Assembly: GCA_023139655.1 (NCBI GenBank)
Contig: JAGLNE010000116.1
Coordinates: 1-7,069 of the forward strand
DNA length: 7,069 nucleotides
Direction of reading: 5' to 3'
Source: Candidatus Parcubacteria bacterium
Lineage (GTDB): Bacteria; Patescibacteriota; Patescibacteriia; Patescibacteriales; UBA12075
The position numbers and the translations under genes are program-made. The notes under the pieces were generated by a model, which was not told the DNA's origin, did not search any database, and was given only the letters and a program-made list of their open reading frames with translations. This document shows, in pieces, positions 4,732 to 7,069 of the stretch. Numbering within the stretch: position 1 is the first letter of the stretch; each line of letters opens with the position of its first letter.

Positions 4732-5355
4732 AATATTATTATCTTTGGTCCGCAAGGGTCAGGCAAGGGGACGCAAGCAAAAATCCTAACTGACAAATTC
4801 AATATTCCCCATATTTCCACTGGGGTTATTTTTCGCACACACATGAAAAAACAAACTAAGATAGGCAAAAAAATTGCCACTCTCATAAATAACGGCGACT
4901 TAGTACCGGATGAAATAACTAATTTAATAATAAAAAAAAGGCTGTCAAAGCCCGACACCAAAAACGGCTTTGTCCTGGACGGCTATCCGCGCGATCTGGC
5001 CCAGGCCGAGTATCTCCAAACAATTACCCAATTGGATTTTGCCCTGGAAATCTGGATAAGCGACATTGTCGCGGTTGAAAGAATAAGCCAGCGCCGTATT
5101 TGCTCTAAATGCAAAAGTATATACCACCTAACAAATAAACCGCCCAAAAACGAACAAATCTGTGATATTTGCCACGGTGATTTGACTACCAGGCAAGATG
5201 ACAAACCAAATGCTGTTAAAAAACGCCTTGATCTCTATCATGCCAAAACCGAATCGCTAATAAAATTTTATAAAAAGCAAAATATTTTTCACCAAATAGA
5301 CGGCGAAAAAACAATCACGCAAGTAAGTGAAGAAATTTTGAAAATCATAAAATAA
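4729..5355 (+). CDS. adk: Adenylate kinase, zinc-LID type
   Basis: This 208-residue adenylate kinase interconverts ATP + AMP and 2 ADP. The P-loop GPQGSGKGTQ spans 7-16. The AMP-binding parts are ISTGVIFR (29-36) and GFVLDGYPR (80-88). The LID carries a four-cysteine zinc site (C125-SK-C128 and C145-DI-C148), and TRQDDKPNAVKKRL (154-167) holds the catalytic arginine/aspartate segment. The usual TGD of the AMP site is TGV (Val33), a modest departure. Length is typical of the long form. The start at 4729 puts the P-loop at its normal distance and closes the repeat block upstream. A strong terminator follows. In many bacteria adk sits in the ribosomal spc operon; here it lies with dTTP-synthesis genes. 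Confidence 0.96.
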   Translation: MNIIIFGPQGSGKGTQAKILTDKFNIPHISTGVIFRTHMKKQTKIGKKIATLINNGDLVPDEITNLIIKKRLSKPDTKNGFVLDGYPRDLAQAEYLQTITQLDFALEIWISDIVAVERISQRRICSKCKSIYHLTNKPPKNEQICDICHGDLTTRQDDKPNAVKKRLDLYHAKTESLIKFYKKQNIFHQIDGEKTITQVSEEILKIIK

Positions 5356-5373
5356 ATTCTGGGCGGTGGAAAA

Positions 5374-5401
5374 GGAGGAGCGCTTTATTGCGCTTCTTTT
5401 T
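5374..5401 (+). terminator. Rho-independent terminator after adk
   Basis: GGAGCGC (5377-5383) pairs with GCGCTTC (5390-5396) around a TTTATT loop, with one G-T wobble, followed by TTTTT. It ends adk transcription and sets the downstream tmk gene apart as its own unit. Confidence 0.9.
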
Positions 5402-5422
5402 ATAGCCCCATGAAACTTACAC

Positions 5423-5458
5423 TGTTACGTAACAATGAACGTAGATATCTACGTTCAT
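5423..5458. promoter_or_regulatory. Two adjoining perfect palindromes upstream of tmk (candidate operator)
   Basis: TGTTACGTAACA (5423-5434) is a perfect 12-bp palindrome. It directly abuts a perfect 24-bp palindrome (5435-5458; left half ATGAACGTAGAT, with a GATATC centre). No T-tract follows, so this is not a terminator. Its place, 21 bases before the likely tmk -35, suits a dimeric repressor or activator site. I do not recognise it as a NrdR or LexA box. Confidence 0.55.
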
Positions 5459-5478
5459 CAAGCATTTGACATTAGTAG

Positions 5479-5507
5479 TTGCTAAAATCAAAATTAACAA
5501 ATATTAT
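5479..5507 (+). promoter_or_regulatory. Promoter of tmk, probably giving a leaderless mRNA
   Basis: TTGCTA (5479-5484), a 17-base spacer and TATTAT (5502-5507) form a good sigma-70 promoter. Only 6 bases separate the -10 from the ATG at 5514, so transcription would begin at or within a base or two of the start codon. A consensus TTGACA also lies at 5466-5471, but it has only a poor partner (CAAAAT) at 17 bases. Confidence 0.55.
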
Positions 5508-5513
5508 ATACTT

Positions 5514-6596
5514 ATGGATAATTTTAAACAAAATATAGGCAAATTTATTGTTATTGACGGTACTGACGGTTCGGGCAAAACTACTCAAACCACCTTGCTT
5601 AAAGAGTGGCTGGAATATTCCGGGTACGGCGTGGAAACTATCTCCTTTCCACAAAATGGCACTAAATCTGCCGGCTTGGTAGAAGAATATTTGGAAGGCA
5701 AATACGGCGAAGCCAAGGAAGTCAGCCCTTACACGGCTTCGGTTTTTTACGCGGTTGACCGTTTTGATGCCAGCTTTAAAATTAAAAAATATTTGCGTCA
5801 AGGCAAAATAGTCCTGGCTGACCGCTACGTTACTTCCAATCTAGCCCACCAGGGCGGTAAGATTAATAATAAACTGGACCGCAATACTTTCTATGACTGG
5901 GTCAGGAATTTTGAATACAAACTTTTTAATATCCCTGCACCCGACGCGGTTTTCATTCTTCATGTGGAAACCGAAATTTCCCAATCATTAGCCTTAATGA
6001 ACCACAATGAAGACTGGCAAGGCAAAACCAATGATATTCACGAAAAAAGCGTTAACCATTTGCGCCAGGCAGAAAAAATATACTTGGAGCTGGCCGCGAT
6101 GTATCCGGAAATCAAAGTAATTAAATGCACCAGGAACGGTAGAATAATGCCCAAAGACGAAATCAGTGAATCGCTCTGGACTCAAGTACGAACCTTATTA
6201 AACATCCATGAACATCATATTAATCAAAGCCCCTACGAGCCTACCATTACGCCACCTAAGCCTGAAACAAACCAAACAATAGAGTTTACCCGTCTTTCAG
6301 AATTAGCACTCCTGCCCCAATTCAACGCTCTTGACAATAGCTATTTATTAACCGCGGCTGATTATTACTCAATCCCGCCCGGCTCAACCCTGAATGTTGC
6401 CACCGGCATAAAAATATTGCTCCCACCAAAGGCCTTTGGCTGGATCGTTGACACCAATCATAAACCAATCAAAATAATAAACCGCTCGTATGACCAAGAG
6501 ATCAAAATAGAAACAAAAAACACCACCTCAGAATTCCTAAACATCGTCCCCGGCCAAGCTATTGCAAAATTATTGATTATTGATATAAAAAACTAA
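5514..6596 (+). CDS. tmk: Thymidylate kinase fused to a degenerate dUTPase-like domain
   Basis: I place the start at ATG 5514 (360 residues): the upstream in-frame TTG at 5466 is part of a TTGACA promoter-like hexamer, and the promoter runs through the extension. Residues about 9-230 are dTMP kinase (dTMP to dTDP): P-loop GTDGSGKTT (16-24), FPQNGTKSAG (45-54), ADRYVTSNLAHQGGK (102-116) with the D103-R104-Y105 signature, and a lid near 163-185. After a Pro-rich linker (TITPPKPE, 244-251), residues 257-358 align with dUTPase along its length (for example AADYYSIPPG and VATGIKILLPP). Every catalytic motif is changed: the motif I Asp is Leu278, PRS of motif II is DTN (313-315), the motif III Asp is Asn323, and the glycine-rich motif V is absent. 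A kinase with a non-catalytic nucleotide-sensing or trimerising tail is my reading. A small membrane-protein gene follows. Confidence 0.9.
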   Translation: MDNFKQNIGKFIVIDGTDGSGKTTQTTLLKEWLEYSGYGVETISFPQNGTKSAGLVEEYLEGKYGEAKEVSPYTASVFYAVDRFDASFKIKKYLRQGKIVLADRYVTSNLAHQGGKINNKLDRNTFYDWVRNFEYKLFNIPAPDAVFILHVETEISQSLALMNHNEDWQGKTNDIHEKSVNHLRQAEKIYLELAAMYPEIKVIKCTRNGRIMPKDEISESLWTQVRTLLNIHEHHINQSPYEPTITPPKPETNQTIEFTRLSELALLPQFNALDNSYLLTAADYYSIPPGSTLNVATGIKILLPPKAFGWIVDTNHKPIKIINRSYDQEIKIETKNTTSEFLNIVPGQAIAKLLIIDIKN

Positions 6597-6609
6597 AATC
6601 CAAACAAAT

Positions 6610-6623
6610 AAAAAAAGGGGGGG
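6610..6623 (+). promoter_or_regulatory. Ribosome binding site: A7-G7 run
   Basis: Seven A (6610-6616) followed by seven G (6617-6623) stand 4 bases before the ATG at 6628. The G-run acts as a strong Shine-Dalgarno like the one of ndk, and is the main reason to believe in the small gene that follows. Homopolymers of this length are prone to slippage. Confidence 0.7.
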
Positions 6624-6627
6624 TAAA

Positions 6628-6852
6628 ATGCCAATATCATCTGAAAATGCTCTTGACTTGCACAATGGATGCTCAATATTAATCGCAATATTATTAATCG
6701 TTGACTACCTTACCATTGCAACATTAATAATTTTATCTGGTCCTGAAGTTGACTACGGCGCAATCTACAGTACGGTAGTATATACTTTTGTGGCTTGGTC
6801 AATTAATTTAATTAGAAAAGATATTGAAAAATATAATTATGATTCTCTATAA
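6628..6852 (+). CDS. Small two-helix membrane protein, function unknown
   Basis: This is a 74-residue protein I do not recognise. Two hydrophobic segments are clear: about 16-37 (from CSILIAILL to LIIL, with Asp26 inside) and about 44-62 (GAIYSTVVYTFVAWSINLI). They are joined by a short acidic loop (GPEVD), and the C-terminal tail is charged and Tyr-rich (RKDIEKYNYDSL). The Arg-Lys after helix 2 suggests both ends face the cytoplasm. Support for it being real: a strong G-run Shine-Dalgarno, a position 31 bases after the tmk stop in the same direction, a TAA stop and a good terminator just behind it. It is probably co-transcribed with tmk; a link to nucleotide metabolism is not shown. Confidence 0.7.
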   Translation: MPISSENALDLHNGCSILIAILLIVDYLTIATLIILSGPEVDYGAIYSTVVYTFVAWSINLIRKDIEKYNYDSL

Positions 6853-6879
6853 AAAATTATATGGGAATAAAAACCAATA

Positions 6880-6914
6880 AAAGCTGCCTAACAATTTAAA
6901 AGGTGGCTTTTTTT
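6880..6914 (+). terminator. Rho-independent terminator after the small membrane gene
   Basis: AAAGCTGCCT (6880-6889) pairs with AGGTGGCTTT (6901-6910) over an 11-base loop, giving ten pairs of which two are G-T wobbles. A run of T (6908-6914) follows. It closes the tmk transcription unit. Confidence 0.88.
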
Positions 6915-6915
6915 C

Positions 6916-6944
6916 TTGCTTTTTCCGCTTTTTTAAGCTAATAT
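6916..6944 (+). promoter_or_regulatory. Sigma-70-type promoter of gatB
   Basis: TTGCTT (6916-6921), a 17-base spacer and TAATAT (6939-6944) lie directly behind the preceding terminator. The predicted start near 6951 would leave a leader of about 43 bases, without a Shine-Dalgarno, before the gatB ATG. Confidence 0.6.
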
Positions 6945-6993
6945 AAATTTAGAATTTAACTTCTACAGCCATATCGCCTATTGCCTAAAAATT

Positions 6994-7069
6994 ATGAAAT
7001 ACGATATTATCATCGGTTTGGAGATCCATGCCGAACTAAAAACTAAATCAAAAATGTTTTGCGAATGCG
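6994..7069 (+). CDS. gatB: Asp/Glu-tRNA amidotransferase subunit B, N-terminus (runs off window)
   Basis: The first 25 codons read MKYDIIIGLEIHAELKTKSK and continue MFCEC. This matches the GatB N-terminal signature (IGLEVHxQLxTxSKxFC) almost residue for residue. GatB is the subunit of the GatCAB complex that phosphorylates and then amidates misacylated Glu-tRNA(Gln) or Asp-tRNA(Asn), using ammonia delivered from GatA. The cysteines near the break belong to the zinc site known in GatB. The start is fixed by the family N-terminus; there is no Shine-Dalgarno. Its own promoter and the terminator before it suggest a separate unit. The rest (family about 470-500 residues) lies outside. Confidence 0.93.
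   Translation, partial: MKYDIIIGLEIHAELKTKSKMFCEC

Noticed and set aside
4704..4961. Minus-strand open frame of 85 codons opposite adk
   Set aside because: It lies over the conserved adk P-loop region and reads as the hydrophobic complement of adk; no ribosome site.
5435..5458. The 24-bp palindrome as a terminator
   Set aside because: No T-tract follows, and the true adk terminator lies upstream at 5374-5401.
5466..5488. TTGACA paired with TAAAAT as the tmk promoter
   Set aside because: The spacer is only 11 bases, too short for sigma-70. A 17-base pairing would need the poor -10 CAAAAT.
5466..5513. In-frame TTG start giving a 16-residue N-terminal extension of Tmk
   Set aside because: The TTG is part of a TTGACA hexamer, the better promoter runs through the extension, and the ATG at 5514 puts the P-loop at a normal distance from the N-terminus.
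5472..5801. Minus-strand open frame of 109 codons opposite tmk
   Set aside because: It crosses the tmk promoter and the conserved Tmk motifs; no independent evidence.

Overview
This 7,069-base window looks like a piece of a Patescibacteria (Candidate Phyla Radiation, Parcubacteria-like) genome. This is inferred from compact AT-rich genes, near-universal TAA stops, mostly absent Shine-Dalgarno sequences, archaeal-looking Dcd/Dut and UPF0200-like kinase families, and short intergenic repeats. Nothing seen fixes the lineage. The standard bacterial code fits every gene.

Layout: the C-terminal two thirds of ribosomal protein L1 (rplA) run in from the left edge. A spacer follows with a DnaA-box-like 9-mer, a good sigma-70 promoter and a terminator about 70 bases downstream, so a short RNA or attenuated leader is possible. 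Next come a dCMP deaminase and a Dcd/dUTPase-family protein. A terminator that works best for the minus strand separates these from ndk (minus strand, own promoter). Divergent from ndk lies a tight set of thyA, a P-loop kinase and a DHFR. Then come adk with a strong terminator, a thymidylate kinase fused to a degenerate dUTPase-like domain, a small two-helix membrane protein with its terminator, and the first 25 codons of gatB behind its own promoter.

Most of the window is a deoxypyrimidine/dTTP module. dCMP deaminase, and possibly the Dcd/Dut protein, feed dUMP. ThyA methylates it to dTMP, DHFR recycles the folate, Tmk makes dTDP and Ndk makes dTTP. Adk and the unassigned kinase fit the same phosphorylation network.

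The best leads are inside these genes. ThyA keeps its catalytic core but lacks three of the four arginines that normally grip the dUMP phosphate. The Dcd/Dut protein lacks both known catalytic acids of its superfamily. Tmk carries a C-terminal dUTPase-like domain with every catalytic motif eroded. Between genes, a 32-base repeat ends exactly at two start codons, a four-copy heptamer builds the thyA start, and two adjoining perfect palindromes sit upstream of tmk.
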